Assembly (NCBI RefSeq): GCF_019042655.1
Contig: NZ_JAHPZO010000019.1
Coordinates: 1 to 52,388, forward strand
Source of the DNA: Planococcus sp. CP5-4_YE
Lineage (GTDB): Bacteria; Bacillota; Bacilli; Bacillales_A; Planococcaceae
Reading direction: 5' to 3'
Length of the DNA stretch: 52,388 nt
The stretch's first letter is position 1. Every line of letters begins with the position of its first letter. A program made the translations under genes and the position numbers. The notes beneath the pieces were generated by a model. It had not been told where the DNA came from. It did not search any database and was given only the letters and a program-made list of their open reading frames with translations. Shown here piece after piece: positions 7,531 to 15,835 of the stretch.

Positions 7531-8472
7531 TTAAATGAGCGGTAATGCCTGGCGAATCGCTAGATAATCAAGTTTCTCGCCTTCAAATGGCTTGGCGGCA
7601 GAATCATTATCTGAAGTATCTTCCTTGGCAGGCTCTTCTTGTGCTTCATCCGCTTCACCTGAAGGCTGTTCCTCTTCCTGCATTTGCTGGATTTCTTCGA
7701 AAGTTACAGGCGCCGGTTCAGGAAGTTCTGTATCTTCCACTTTCAACTCTCCCCCGTATTGCTCGAAGAATGCGTTCGCCATCTCCTGATAGCCATCCAA
7801 ATTCGGATGGACGTCTCCAGAATTCGGGACGAGGTCCACCGCATCCTCACCGAAACGGCCGGCTACGTCGACAAATGTCACGCCTGCCTGTTCCGCTTCC
7901 TGTTCTAGAATAGCGTTTAGTTGCTCCAGCTGCTTCGCCGTGCCTTGCTTTTGGCTATCCCGTGCATGTGGATAAGCGAAATAATAGCCCATTACGTAGA
8001 CATCTGCTGAAGGCGCAAGCTCCTCCAGCTCAGAAAGGATCTTTTCCACATTTTTACGGGCCGCGTTCAGCGCATAATCTGCCGGTATCTCCTCAAAGCT
8101 CAAAGCCCCTTCAGCTGCATTTGCTTGCACGAGGCGCAGCAAATCATTTGCGCCGGCAGAAACCGTGATGATGTTCGCTGAGCCCAGCAGCTCTTTTGCT
8201 TCATCCGACTCGATGCTTTCGAGGACATCACTTGCAGTGAATCCCGGAAAAGCCAAATCCTTCGAATAGAACGCAAGCGGCTGGTTGCGCGTCAATTCCT
8301 GTGCAATCAAATCCGCATAACCGCTGTCGATTGCCCGGTTCGGCGTTTGGCCTGCTGCCAGTGAATCGCCGATGGCCACATACGCGGCCGGAATTTGTGG
8401 TTCCGCAAATACCGTATTCGCCATTGCCGTCAGCAACAGCCCCACTGCTGCTGCACTCATGATCTTTTTCAT
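7531..8472 (-). CDS. secreted SGNH/GDSL-family hydrolase
   Basis: 313 residues. An N-terminal signal peptide (KK, a hydrophobic core and a cleavage site after VFA) predicts export. The SGNH blocks are visible: AIGDSLAAG (catalytic Ser, about residue 38), the block II Gly in FPGFTASD, SAGANDLL (Asn) and SGDVHPNLDGY (catalytic Asp and His). After about residue 245 comes a Glu/Pro/Gln-rich acidic tail not needed for the fold. The likely activity is esterase or lipase on an unknown substrate, possibly envelope-linked. It follows the M29 peptidase by 12 bp. Confidence 0.88.
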   Translation of the reverse strand: MKKIMSAAAVGLLLTAMANTVFAEPQIPAAYVAIGDSLAAGQTPNRAIDSGYADLIAQELTRNQPLAFYSKDLAFPGFTASDVLESIESDEAKELLGSANIITVSAGANDLLRLVQANAAEGALSFEEIPADYALNAARKNVEKILSELEELAPSADVYVMGYYFAYPHARDSQKQGTAKQLEQLNAILEQEAEQAGVTFVDVAGRFGEDAVDLVPNSGDVHPNLDGYQEMANAFFEQYGGELKVEDTELPEPAPVTFEEIQQMQEEEQPSGEADEAQEEPAKEDTSDNDSAAKPFEGEKLDYLAIRQALPLI

Positions 8473-8484
8473 ATGCTCACCTCG

Positions 8485-9711
8485 TTAGAATGCCCAGTTT
8501 CCTTGTCGGAAAATCGCTTCGGTTTTGCCGGCTTCTGTAATACCATCGATATCCATTTCGCTCGACCCAATCATAAAATCTTCATGGACGATCGAGGTAT
8601 TCAATCCATAATCCTGCAATTGATTGCGTTCTAAGTCTTTTCCGCCTTCGAGGCAAGTTGGGTAGGAATCGCCGATTGCCAAATGGTTCGATGCATTTTC
8701 GTCGAATAGCGTGTTATAGAATAGAATGCCGGAAGCTGAAATCGGCGATTCAACCGGCACAAGCGCCACTTCCCCAAGGTATGCTGCGCCCTCATCAGCT
8801 GAAATTAATTCATCCAATAGTTCTTGCCCGACTTCCGCTTGTGCTTCCACAATACGGCCTTTTTCAAAGCGCAACGTGAAGCCATCGATAATATTCCCTT
8901 GGTAGACGAGCGGCTTCGTATTGCACACCGTACCTTCGACTTCCATTTTAGCTGGCACGGTATACACTTCCTCTGTCGGCATATTGGCGATAAACGGCAC
9001 ATGGCCCGGTGTCCGGGAAGCCCCGCTCATCCACATATGGCCCTTCGGCAAACCGATCGTTAAATCGGTGCCTGGCGCACGGTAATGCAATTTCTGGTAG
9101 CGCCGTTCGTTCAATGCGGCCGCCCGCCGTTCCAGGTTGGCGATATGCTCTTGCCACAGCGCAACTGCATCGCCATTTCCGATACGCACGGTCTGGAAAA
9201 TCGCTTGCCATAAAGCAGCCATTTGATCCTGTTCGTCCGGGAACACTTTTTGTGCCCATTTTTCAGAAGGGATTGCGACGATCGACCAAGCGATCTTATC
9301 TGATCCGACAGCCTGGCGGTAACGTTCCAATGCTTTTCCCGCCGATTTCTGGGCATCACTTAAGCGTTTTGCTGGAATGCCGGTCAGTAAATCCGGATCT
9401 TCCGCATCGATCCACAAAAACGCGCCTTTATGGTCGATGATAGCGTCACGCTGTTTGACGACCCAATCCGGAAATTCGTGGAACGCGGCGTCCGGTGCCA
9501 ATTCGTAATGCGTTCGTGCCACTGACGGATCCGTAAACGCTACATGGACTTGCTTAGCGCCCGCTTCATAGGCTTTCTCGACGACCAAGCGCGTGAATTC
9601 CACGGTATCTGTTGTCGTTGCGATCAACAGCTCCTGCCCTGGCTGGACATTGACGCCGACACGAACTGTCAATTCTGCATATTGCGCTAATTTTTCGTGA
9701 AAGCTCATCAT
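8485..9711 (-). CDS. M29 family aminopeptidase (AmpS / aminopeptidase T)
   Basis: 408 residues of the M29 metallo-aminopeptidase family, cytosolic enzymes removing N-terminal residues from peptides. Family features include FHEKLAQYAELTVRVGVNVQPGQ at the start, a central MEVEGTVCNTKPLVYQG, EVALVPVESPIS, FYNTLFDENASNHLAIG with the metal-binding Glu/His, and the C-terminal IVHEDFMIGS. Its ATG overlaps the helicase stop codon (ATGATG), so the two are probably translationally coupled. Confidence 0.93.
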   Translation of the reverse strand: MMSFHEKLAQYAELTVRVGVNVQPGQELLIATTTDTVEFTRLVVEKAYEAGAKQVHVAFTDPSVARTHYELAPDAAFHEFPDWVVKQRDAIIDHKGAFLWIDAEDPDLLTGIPAKRLSDAQKSAGKALERYRQAVGSDKIAWSIVAIPSEKWAQKVFPDEQDQMAALWQAIFQTVRIGNGDAVALWQEHIANLERRAAALNERRYQKLHYRAPGTDLTIGLPKGHMWMSGASRTPGHVPFIANMPTEEVYTVPAKMEVEGTVCNTKPLVYQGNIIDGFTLRFEKGRIVEAQAEVGQELLDELISADEGAAYLGEVALVPVESPISASGILFYNTLFDENASNHLAIGDSYPTCLEGGKDLERNQLQDYGLNTSIVHEDFMIGSSEMDIDGITEAGKTEAIFRQGNWAF

Positions 9712-10865
9712 TTTTTCCCCTTTGCTGAAACGGTTTTGCTATTGCCTTCGATCAATGCGCCGCTATGCATGATTTTCTGCACGGGCTTATTCGGCAATTC
9801 TTTCGTTAGTTTTTTGTAATGCTTTTCATCCGCATACGCAAGTAGCGTCAATACTTCCCCATCAGCGCCTGCACGCCCGGTTCTGCCAGAACGGTGCAAG
9901 TATTGCTCCAGAGTCATCGGCGCATCGACATGGATGACGTGCGTCAATTGGTCGATATCAAGGCCGCGTGCCGCTACTTCGGTTGCGATCAATACGGCCG
10001 TTTCGCCTTTGCGGAAATCGTCCAGCGCTTTCTTGCGTTCTTCTTTTTTCATTTCGGAATGCAAAGTCGCGATTTTTGCGTCGCGGAATTTCAGCTTACT
10101 TTCCTTCATCAGTACTTGGTCCAGGTTATTGACGAACGCCAAGCCCTTGATGCCTTCTATATGCGACAAGCTGCGAAGCAAATCAGTTTTGTCGCGTTCA
10201 TCGACTTTGACAAACGAGTGCGTTACTTTGCCTTGTTTCGGCAACTGTTCAGCCGATACTTGCAAGCGCGTCGGCTGCTTCATCAAACGCTCCGCCACCA
10301 ATTCGATTTCTTCTGTAATGGTCGCAGATACCAACACCAACTGACGGTCCTGCTGTGTTCTTTCAATCAAGTCCTTCATGATGCCACGGTGTTCACGAGC
10401 CATCAATTGGTCGCCTTCATCAAGCACCATGATGCGCACCTCGTGCATCTTCAGTTTCTTGGTCTTGACCAGTTCATTCAAGCGTCCTGGTGTGCCGACA
10501 ACAATTGTCGGTTTTTTCTTTAACTTGTCCAATTGGCGCTGAATATTGGCGCCGCCGATCAACGGTGTGACAGTGACGTCCGTCCCCGCTGTCCATTCAC
10601 GCAAGACGTTGACGATTTGCATCGCGAGTTCCTGTGAAGGTGCGATAATCATCGCCTGCGTATTCGGTTTTTTCGGGTCGACGCGTTCCAAGATCGGCAA
10701 CAGATATGCCAAGGTTTTCCCAGATCCCGTCGGAGATTCCGCTACAATATCATTTCCTGCGAGCATTTCCGGAATCATCTGTTCCTGAATCGGCATCGCC
10801 TCGGTAAATCCAGTTTGCTTCCATTTTTCCTGCCAGACAGGACTTAATTCTTCTGTAAAATTCAT
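9708..10865 (-). CDS. DEAD-box family RNA helicase, YfmL-like
   Basis: About 385 residues with the two RecA-like domains of DEAD-box helicases. Motifs are Q motif (TEAMPIQEQM), I (SPTGSGKT), Ia (PSQELAMQ), Ib (TPGR), II (VLDEGDQL), III (SAT), V (ARGLDID) and VI (HRSGRTGRAG). Motif II reads DEGD rather than DEAD, as I recall for B. subtilis YfmL, which is linked to 50S ribosome assembly. There is no long C-terminal RNA-binding extension. The ATG at 10865 is chosen because AGGTGG lies 8 nt upstream. The GTG at 10877 is inside that site. Confidence 0.92.
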   Translation of the reverse strand: MNFTEELSPVWQEKWKQTGFTEAMPIQEQMIPEMLAGNDIVAESPTGSGKTLAYLLPILERVDPKKPNTQAMIIAPSQELAMQIVNVLREWTAGTDVTVTPLIGGANIQRQLDKLKKKPTIVVGTPGRLNELVKTKKLKMHEVRIMVLDEGDQLMAREHRGIMKDLIERTQQDRQLVLVSATITEEIELVAERLMKQPTRLQVSAEQLPKQGKVTHSFVKVDERDKTDLLRSLSHIEGIKGLAFVNNLDQVLMKESKLKFRDAKIATLHSEMKKEERKKALDDFRKGETAVLIATEVAARGLDIDQLTHVIHVDAPMTLEQYLHRSGRTGRAGADGEVLTLLAYADEKHYKKLTKELPNKPVQKIMHSGALIEGNSKTVSAKGKK

Positions 10866-10895
10866 GTGCCATTCCACCTTCTTTTCGATGCCTTA

Positions 10896-10904
10896 AGTGT
10901 ACCA
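10896..10904 (-). promoter_or_regulatory. extended -10 promoter for the helicase operon
   Basis: The minus strand has TGG-TACACT about 30 bp before the helicase ATG. The -35 is not clear. Confidence 0.45.
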
Positions 10905-10934
10905 TATTCGGCTCTCCATCGCCTTTTTCGGCAA

Positions 10935-10968
10935 GTGAAAAAGGCAGCTCCTTTTTCAGGAACCGCCT
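10935..10968 (-). terminator. terminator after the MFS transporter gene
   Basis: An imperfect stem, GGCGGTTCCT with AGGAGCTGCC, is followed by TTTTTC on the minus strand, 7 bp beyond the transporter stop. Confidence 0.7.
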
Positions 10969-10974
10969 CCTCCA

Positions 10975-12441
10975 TCATTTGGCATAACGCTGTTTGTACA
11001 CACGTTTTTTCTCTGTTTCCGTTACTTTCTGATCGGGCTTTTTAATGAATAACGCCAACAGAAACGCAGCGAGCGCGATATAAGTCGATACCGTAAACGA
11101 GAAATTGATGCCTTCAAGCATGGCAGGGATGGTCGCTTCCTGCGGGCTTGTGCCGGAAGCGACCAGGTCTTGGACAGTCGCTTCGGTGCGCGTATTCATC
11201 AAGGTCACGAGAAACGCAGAACCGATCGCGCCGGAAACTTGCTGCAAGGTATTGTTGATGGCTGTGCCGTGCGGATAAGATTTCATTGGCAATTGGTTGA
11301 GCCCATTGGTCATGACTGGCATCATGACCATCGAAATGCCGAACATGCGCAATGTATATATTGCCATGATTTCATAGTAACCTGTATCAAGCGTCAGATT
11401 GCTGAACAAATAGGTGGTGATGACCACAAGGGCCAAGCCAGGAAGTGCCAGCACTTTAGCACCGTATCGGTCAAAAATTCGTCCGGTAATCGGGGACATG
11501 ACCCCCATGACGAGCGCGCCGGGCAGCATCATCAAACCGGATTGGATTGGCGAGATGCCTTTAATGGTCTGGATGTAGATCGGCATGAGGATCATGGCCG
11601 AAAACATTGCCATCGACAAAGTGACTGAAATGACCGAAGACAATGCGAACATCGGATGCTTATAGACGCGCAGTTCCAATAGCGGCTCTTTAAGCTTCAT
11701 TTGGCGGAATGCAAAGGCTGTTAAGGACAACAGGCCGACCGCTATCGTTAAATAAACAGCCGGATTTTCCCAGCCGAGCGAGCCGGCCGAACTGAATCCG
11801 TAAAGCAATCCCCCGAACCCTAGGCTTGATAAAACAAGAGACAATGGGTCAAGCGATAGCTCGCGGTTTTGGAACGTCAAATTTTTTAATTTGAAGATCC
11901 CAAGCAGTAACGGGATCAAGGCTACCGGCAATACGATGAAAAACAATACTCTCCAGGAGTAGGTTTGGACGATAAAGCCCGAGAGCGTCGGGCCGATTGC
12001 CGGCGCGACGACCATGACCATCCCGAAGACGCCCATCGCTTGCCCTCTTTTTTCGACCGGGAACGCAGCGAGCATGACATTCATCAATAAAGGCATCATG
12101 AGTGCAGCGCCTGATGCCTGGACCATGCGGCCGATCAATAGGACAGCAAAGGTCGGCGCCACTCCCGCGAGCAAGGTTCCGAGCGAGAATAAGGACATCG
12201 CGACAATGAAGATGGCCCGGTTTGAATAGCGTTGGATCAAATAAGCGCTCGCCGGAATCAGAATGCCGTTAACCAGCATATAACCTGTGACAAGCCATTG
12301 GGCTGTTGCAGCGTCAACTTGAAGATCGATCATGATTTCCGGAAGGGCAATATTCAAAAGGGTTTGGTTGAAAATCGCCACAAATGCTCCGGTGAACAAA
12401 ATGGCAATGATTGCATAAGGTGGTTTTGTTTTTTCTTTCAT
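10975..12441 (-). CDS. DHA2-type MFS drug-efflux transporter
   Basis: 488 residues with about 14 hydrophobic segments, the EmrB/QacA (DHA2) layout of drug:proton antiporters. Typical motifs are FNQTLLNIALPEIM in the first helix, QWLVTGYMLVNG (motif D1 region), GRMVQASGAALMMPLLMN and the antiporter motif C-like GPTLSGFIVQTYSWRVLFF. The C-terminus is basic and cytoplasmic. GGAGG precedes the ATG. The divergent TetR-family gene is the likely repressor. The drug range cannot be predicted. Confidence 0.92.
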   Translation of the reverse strand: MKEKTKPPYAIIAILFTGAFVAIFNQTLLNIALPEIMIDLQVDAATAQWLVTGYMLVNGILIPASAYLIQRYSNRAIFIVAMSLFSLGTLLAGVAPTFAVLLIGRMVQASGAALMMPLLMNVMLAAFPVEKRGQAMGVFGMVMVVAPAIGPTLSGFIVQTYSWRVLFFIVLPVALIPLLLGIFKLKNLTFQNRELSLDPLSLVLSSLGFGGLLYGFSSAGSLGWENPAVYLTIAVGLLSLTAFAFRQMKLKEPLLELRVYKHPMFALSSVISVTLSMAMFSAMILMPIYIQTIKGISPIQSGLMMLPGALVMGVMSPITGRIFDRYGAKVLALPGLALVVITTYLFSNLTLDTGYYEIMAIYTLRMFGISMVMMPVMTNGLNQLPMKSYPHGTAINNTLQQVSGAIGSAFLVTLMNTRTEATVQDLVASGTSPQEATIPAMLEGINFSFTVSTYIALAAFLLALFIKKPDQKVTETEKKRVYKQRYAK

Positions 12442-12495
12442 GTTTCTTTCCTCCGTCTCGCCGATTTGATTCGGCTAATTATACTCTATCGACAT

Positions 12496-12524
12496 ATTTT
12501 ATACTCATGGTATAGTTTTTACAA
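12496..12524 (-). promoter_or_regulatory. promoter of the MFS gene with an inverted repeat in the spacer
   Basis: TTGTAA (12519-12524), a 17-bp spacer and TAAAAT (12496-12501) on the minus strand. The inverted repeat TATAC-tcatg-GTATA (12500-12514) lies inside the spacer. This is where a TetR-type repressor would block RNA polymerase, so it is a candidate operator. Confidence 0.5.
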
Positions 12525-12592
12525 GAATGACGGACTGAGAACGGACAATAAGTTTGGAACATTGATTTCATGAGCTTTTGACGGTATGCTTT

Positions 12593-12601
12593 TGCTATAC
12601 T
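12593..12601 (+). promoter_or_regulatory. extended -10 promoter of the tetR-like gene
   Basis: TGC-TATACT lies 22 bp before the ATG. GTAT (12584-12587) and ATAC (12597-12600) form loosely spaced arms overlapping the -10. Confidence 0.5.
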
Positions 12602-12623
12602 ATCAGTCCAAAAAGGGGATATT

Positions 12624-13466
12624 ATGAATCCTAAAAAACAACAAATCATCAGTGCCGCCCATCATTTGTTCATCAAGAAAGGGTATAACGCCTCGTCCAT
12701 ACAAGACATTCTGGATGAAGCTGGCATTTCTAAAGGCACTTTTTATAATTATTTCACTTCAAAATCGGAATGTCTCATCGCTTTAATGGAGTCAATCGCT
12801 GAAGATATCCGGGCAGCGCGCATCTCTATCGCTTTTGGGGAGTCCCCGAGCGACCCCGATCTTTTCGCCAAACAGCTCGCTATCCGCATCCGCATGAATC
12901 ACGAGAAGAACTTGTTTTCTTTGTATGAAAGCATTTTCTACTCACAAGATGAGGAATTGAAAGCTTTTGGAAAAAGCCAGTATATTCTGGAATTGCAGTG
13001 GTTAAGCAGCCGGATCATCGATTTATTCGGCGACAAAGCGCGGCCCTATGCACTTGAAAACGCCGCTATCGCAAATGGTGCACTCCAACAATTAATGCAC
13101 GTATGGCGCTTTGGCACTGAACAGCAGCTGCCGCTCGAAGAACTGACCGTCTATATTGTGCACCGCATGAAACAAGCGGTTGAGATTCAATTGAAAGATG
13201 GCAAGCGATTTCTCTCTGACGGCCTATTGGCCCAGCACCAGCAACAGCCGACCTTATCTGACAGCGCCCATCAATTGCTAGCATTCGCAGAACAGGCGGA
13301 AAATGACGACGTCAAACAATTGCTGACATTCCTCGTCCATGAACTGAAAGCTGAACACCCGCGCAACGCCATTCTTGACAGTGTGCTGACTTCATTGGGC
13401 AAAAATACAGAGTCCGAGGCAGAACTGCAGATATTGCTTGAACAAGTGTGGCGCCAAATCAAATAA
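12624..13466 (+). CDS. TetR/AcrR family transcriptional regulator
   Basis: 280 residues. The N-terminal 60 carry a clear TetR helix-turn-helix: AAHHLFIKKGYNASSIQDIL, then EAGISKGTFYNYFTSKSECL. The C-terminal ligand domain is longer than the usual 190-200-residue TetR total, with an extra Gln/Glu-rich helical part after about residue 195. It is divergent from the DHA2 transporter across 182 bp, so local repression of the transporter and of itself is likely (inference). AAAAGGGG lies upstream of the ATG. Confidence 0.9.
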   Translation: MNPKKQQIISAAHHLFIKKGYNASSIQDILDEAGISKGTFYNYFTSKSECLIALMESIAEDIRAARISIAFGESPSDPDLFAKQLAIRIRMNHEKNLFSLYESIFYSQDEELKAFGKSQYILELQWLSSRIIDLFGDKARPYALENAAIANGALQQLMHVWRFGTEQQLPLEELTVYIVHRMKQAVEIQLKDGKRFLSDGLLAQHQQQPTLSDSAHQLLAFAEQAENDDVKQLLTFLVHELKAEHPRNAILDSVLTSLGKNTESEAELQILLEQVWRQIK

Positions 13467-13513
13467 AAAAATCCCCTTCCCAAGTTTTTTACAAGGGAAG
13501 GGGATTTTTTTAT
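13467..13513. terminator. bidirectional terminator between the tetR-like gene and the amidase gene
   Basis: ATCCCCTTCCC and GGGAAGGGGAT arms around a 13-nt loop are flanked by A- and T-runs. It serves both converging genes. Confidence 0.9.
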
Positions 13514-14958
13514 TTGGGGCGCCTCCTCCCCGCTGTTGCTTGTTCAAAAGCATATGCATATTCGATTAGCTTCGGTTCATCGAATGCCTGTCCGGCAAAC
13601 GTGATGCCGAACGGTTCACCTAAGGCCGTCAATCCCGAAGGCACCGTGATCGAAGGGAACCCGGCCGCTGCCCCGATATTGCATCCGAAATCCTTAGGCA
13701 GCAGAAGAGCATCGACGCCGGCTTGCTGAAGATGCTTATTCATGCCTTGTTCAGCCGCTAGGAAGCGGTTGCGTTCGAGCGCCTCGACATATTCTCGCTC
13801 CGTCAAGTTTCCGCTCATGCCATCAGCTTGCTCTAGTAGATTCTGGCCGAATTTCAACATCCGTTCCGCATGCTCTTTATTGTATGAAATGATGTCACTC
13901 ATCGAACGGATCCGGTGGTTGGGGTTCGAGCGCGCCAAATAGGCATTCAAGTCTGCCTTAAATTCATGGAGCAGCACCGCAAAACCGAGATCTTCCTGAT
14001 CGGCGCCAAGGTCGAATTCCTTGATAACAGCGCCACATGCACGCAATTGTTCTATTGCTTTTTCAAATACTTCGGACTGCTCGTCCGTTATATCCGTATA
14101 CAATTGACGATCCACACCGAATACAGCGCCAGACAACCCGTCTTCTTTCAAATGCTGCTGCCAATTATAGTCCTTGAACTGTTCAGCAAACCGTGTAATT
14201 TCGTCTTCTGGGTCTGTTCCGATCAACGCCGCGAATACTGCCACTGCATCTTCTACCGTACGTGCAAGCGGCCCGGCCGTGTCTTGCGTATGTGATAAGG
14301 GAATGATGCCTGTGCGGCTGATGAGCCCGATCGTCGGTTTGATGCCGACTAGGCTGTTCTGGGCCGCCGGGTTGATGATTGACCCGGAAGTTTCCGTCCC
14401 GACCGCAGCGGAAGCCAAATTCGAAGCCACTCCAGCTGCCGATCCTGAGCTCGATCCACCGACATCGAAGGCACCATAAGGGTTTTTCACTTGGCCGCCG
14501 CGCGAGCTATAGCCGTTGGTCATTTTATCGCTCATGAAATTTGCCCACTCGGTCATATTCGTTTTTCCGAGGATGATTGCGCCAGCCGCATGTAAATTTT
14601 CCACTATTTTCGCATCGCGCAGCGCATAATGATCTGCCATCGCGAACGACCCTGCGCTTGTGTGCATTTTGTCGCCGGTGTCCATATTGTCTTTCACTAA
14701 TAGAGGGATGCCATGTAGTTTCGAGCGCGGCCCTTTATGCTTTCGCTCAAAATCCAATGCTTGTGCAGTGAGCAAGGCGTCCGGATTGATCTCGAGCACG
14801 GCATAAGTATTTTTATCGCGCAGCGAAATATTTTCTTTGTACATGAGCACGAGTTCTTCCGACGTCAGATTGCCTGTTTCCATTTCTTTTTGCAATTGGG
14901 CAATCGTCATTTCGTCAAGCTTATTTTCGCGGTAGTTTTCCAGTTTCTGATGATGCAT
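13510..14958 (-). CDS. amidase signature family protein
   Basis: About 482 residues. The Ser-cisSer-Lys triad of the amidase signature family is visible: Lys in PLLVKDN, GGSSSGSAAGVASNLASAAVG with the cis-Ser region, and the nucleophile Ser in GTETSGSIINPA. The protein is distinct from GatA in this same window and has no Gat neighbours. It is probably a stand-alone amidase acting on small amides, substrate unknown. ATG 14958 is preferred because GGAGG lies 7 nt upstream; the longer frame would start inside the intergenic region. Upstream lies the small FbpA-like gene and its terminator. Confidence 0.9.
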   Translation of the reverse strand: MHHQKLENYRENKLDEMTIAQLQKEMETGNLTSEELVLMYKENISLRDKNTYAVLEINPDALLTAQALDFERKHKGPRSKLHGIPLLVKDNMDTGDKMHTSAGSFAMADHYALRDAKIVENLHAAGAIILGKTNMTEWANFMSDKMTNGYSSRGGQVKNPYGAFDVGGSSSGSAAGVASNLASAAVGTETSGSIINPAAQNSLVGIKPTIGLISRTGIIPLSHTQDTAGPLARTVEDAVAVFAALIGTDPEDEITRFAEQFKDYNWQQHLKEDGLSGAVFGVDRQLYTDITDEQSEVFEKAIEQLRACGAVIKEFDLGADQEDLGFAVLLHEFKADLNAYLARSNPNHRIRSMSDIISYNKEHAERMLKFGQNLLEQADGMSGNLTEREYVEALERNRFLAAEQGMNKHLQQAGVDALLLPKDFGCNIGAAAGFPSITVPSGLTALGEPFGITFAGQAFDEPKLIEYAYAFEQATAGRRRPK

Positions 14959-15013
14959 GCCTGTTCCTCCCACATGGTGCAAAATAAGCCCATTTTGCAG
15001 GGCCATAGATATC

Positions 15014-15046
15014 TAAAAAAGCCTGAGCTCATGAGCTTAGGCTTTT
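15014..15046 (-). terminator. terminator overlapping the end of the FbpA-like gene
   Basis: AAAAGCCTAAGCTC and GAGCTCAGGCTTTT pair on the minus strand and are followed by a T-run. The stop codon of the small gene lies in the stem. Confidence 0.85.
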
Positions 15047-15187
15047 ATCGGTATATTCCTTTAACAGTTCATATAAGGACAGTTCATAAAGCTGCCTGCC
15101 GTTGATCTTGAAGACATTCTTTGAAACGAGCTCATCAATGACCATCGACCGTTTGTCTTCGAATTTCGACGCGGGTATGTGTTCCAT
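15029..15187 (-). CDS. small FbpA-family (Fur-regulated basic protein-like) protein, 52 residues
   Basis: A short frame starting MEHIPASKFEDKRSMVIDEL and continuing NVFKINGRQLYELSLYELLKEY. The block KINGRQLYELSLYEL matches the Fur_reg_FbpA family (B. subtilis FbpA and relatives), small proteins of the iron-sparing response thought to act with the sRNA FsrA. Unlike FbpA it is not strongly basic overall. AAGGAG lies upstream at a slightly long distance (about 13 nt). A terminator closes the gene. I could not find a good Fur box, so iron control is only assumed from the family. Confidence 0.78.
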   Translation of the reverse strand: MEHIPASKFEDKRSMVIDELVSKNVFKINGRQLYELSLYELLKEYTDKSLSS

Positions 15188-15209
15188 CGTGCTTCTTCTC
15201 TCCTTGCAG

Positions 15210-15222
15210 ATAGTATCACTAT
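15210..15222 (-). promoter_or_regulatory. extended -10 promoter with palindrome, FbpA-like gene
   Basis: The minus strand has TGA-TACTAT. The palindrome ATAGT-atc-ACTAT overlaps it and could be an operator. It does not match the Fur consensus (TGATAATNATTATCA). Confidence 0.35.
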
Positions 15223-15313
15223 TTCTATACCCGAAACGATCACAGCCTAAAACCTGCCAAAAGAAAAACTGCCGATAATTTTTTTCGTCGTCCTCGTTTC
15301 GACAAATTTCAAT

Positions 15314-15739
15314 TCATGCTTTGTCTGGATAGCGCTCCTGCAAATACGCTACTGCATTGCGGATTAATTCTTTCAGCACTTCCGGATCGATATCGCTGAG
15401 CTTATTGATGTAGATGCAGGATTTTCCTGTTGTACATTTTCCCAGACGCTCAAGCGCATCCGGCTCTTTTTCTGCACAGCCTGTCAGGTATAAGCTGATT
15501 TTCGCTTTGCGCGGGGAAAATCCAGCGAGCGGTGCATCGCCTTCATGGCCGGTCGCATAGCGATAATGATAAGAACCGAAACCGATGATGCTGTCTCCCC
15601 ACATCTTCGCTGGATGGCCGGTCGCTTGTTCAAAAATTTCCAGCAGCCGGTAAGCATCTTCTTTTTTTGACGGCTTTTCGACCGACTCGATAAATTCGAT
15701 GACACTGCCTTCATGCTCTTTCGTTTTTTGTTCGTACAT
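15314..15739 (-). CDS. DUF1801 domain-containing protein
   Basis: 141 residues matching the DUF1801 (YdhG-like) fold: EFIESVEKPSKKEDAYRLLEIF at the start, the signature KMWGDSIIGFGSYHYRYATG around residues 45-64 and a C-terminal basic helix. These small cytosolic proteins are often annotated as iron-chaperone-like, but no function is established for this group. AAAGGAGG precedes the ATG. It is separated by 96 bp from the acetyltransferase gene upstream and may be transcribed with it. Confidence 0.88.
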   Translation of the reverse strand: MYEQKTKEHEGSVIEFIESVEKPSKKEDAYRLLEIFEQATGHPAKMWGDSIIGFGSYHYRYATGHEGDAPLAGFSPRKAKISLYLTGCAEKEPDALERLGKCTTGKSCIYINKLSDIDPEVLKELIRNAVAYLQERYPDKA

Positions 15740-15835
15740 TTCCAGATCTCCTCCTTTAAGCTCTCCACCCTACTTCTCTGCGCAACGCCTATTGTCCTGT
15801 TTTCGCACGAAACGCTAGCAAAAGGAGGCGGCTGC

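Noticed and set aside
15061..15243. 60-residue minus-strand frame over the FbpA-like gene
   Set aside because: It is a different frame of the same DNA; the 15029-15187 frame has the family motif and ribosome site.
15188..15300. Fur box upstream of the FbpA-like gene
   Set aside because: No stretch matches the 7-1-7 Fur motif acceptably; only a short unrelated palindrome is present.
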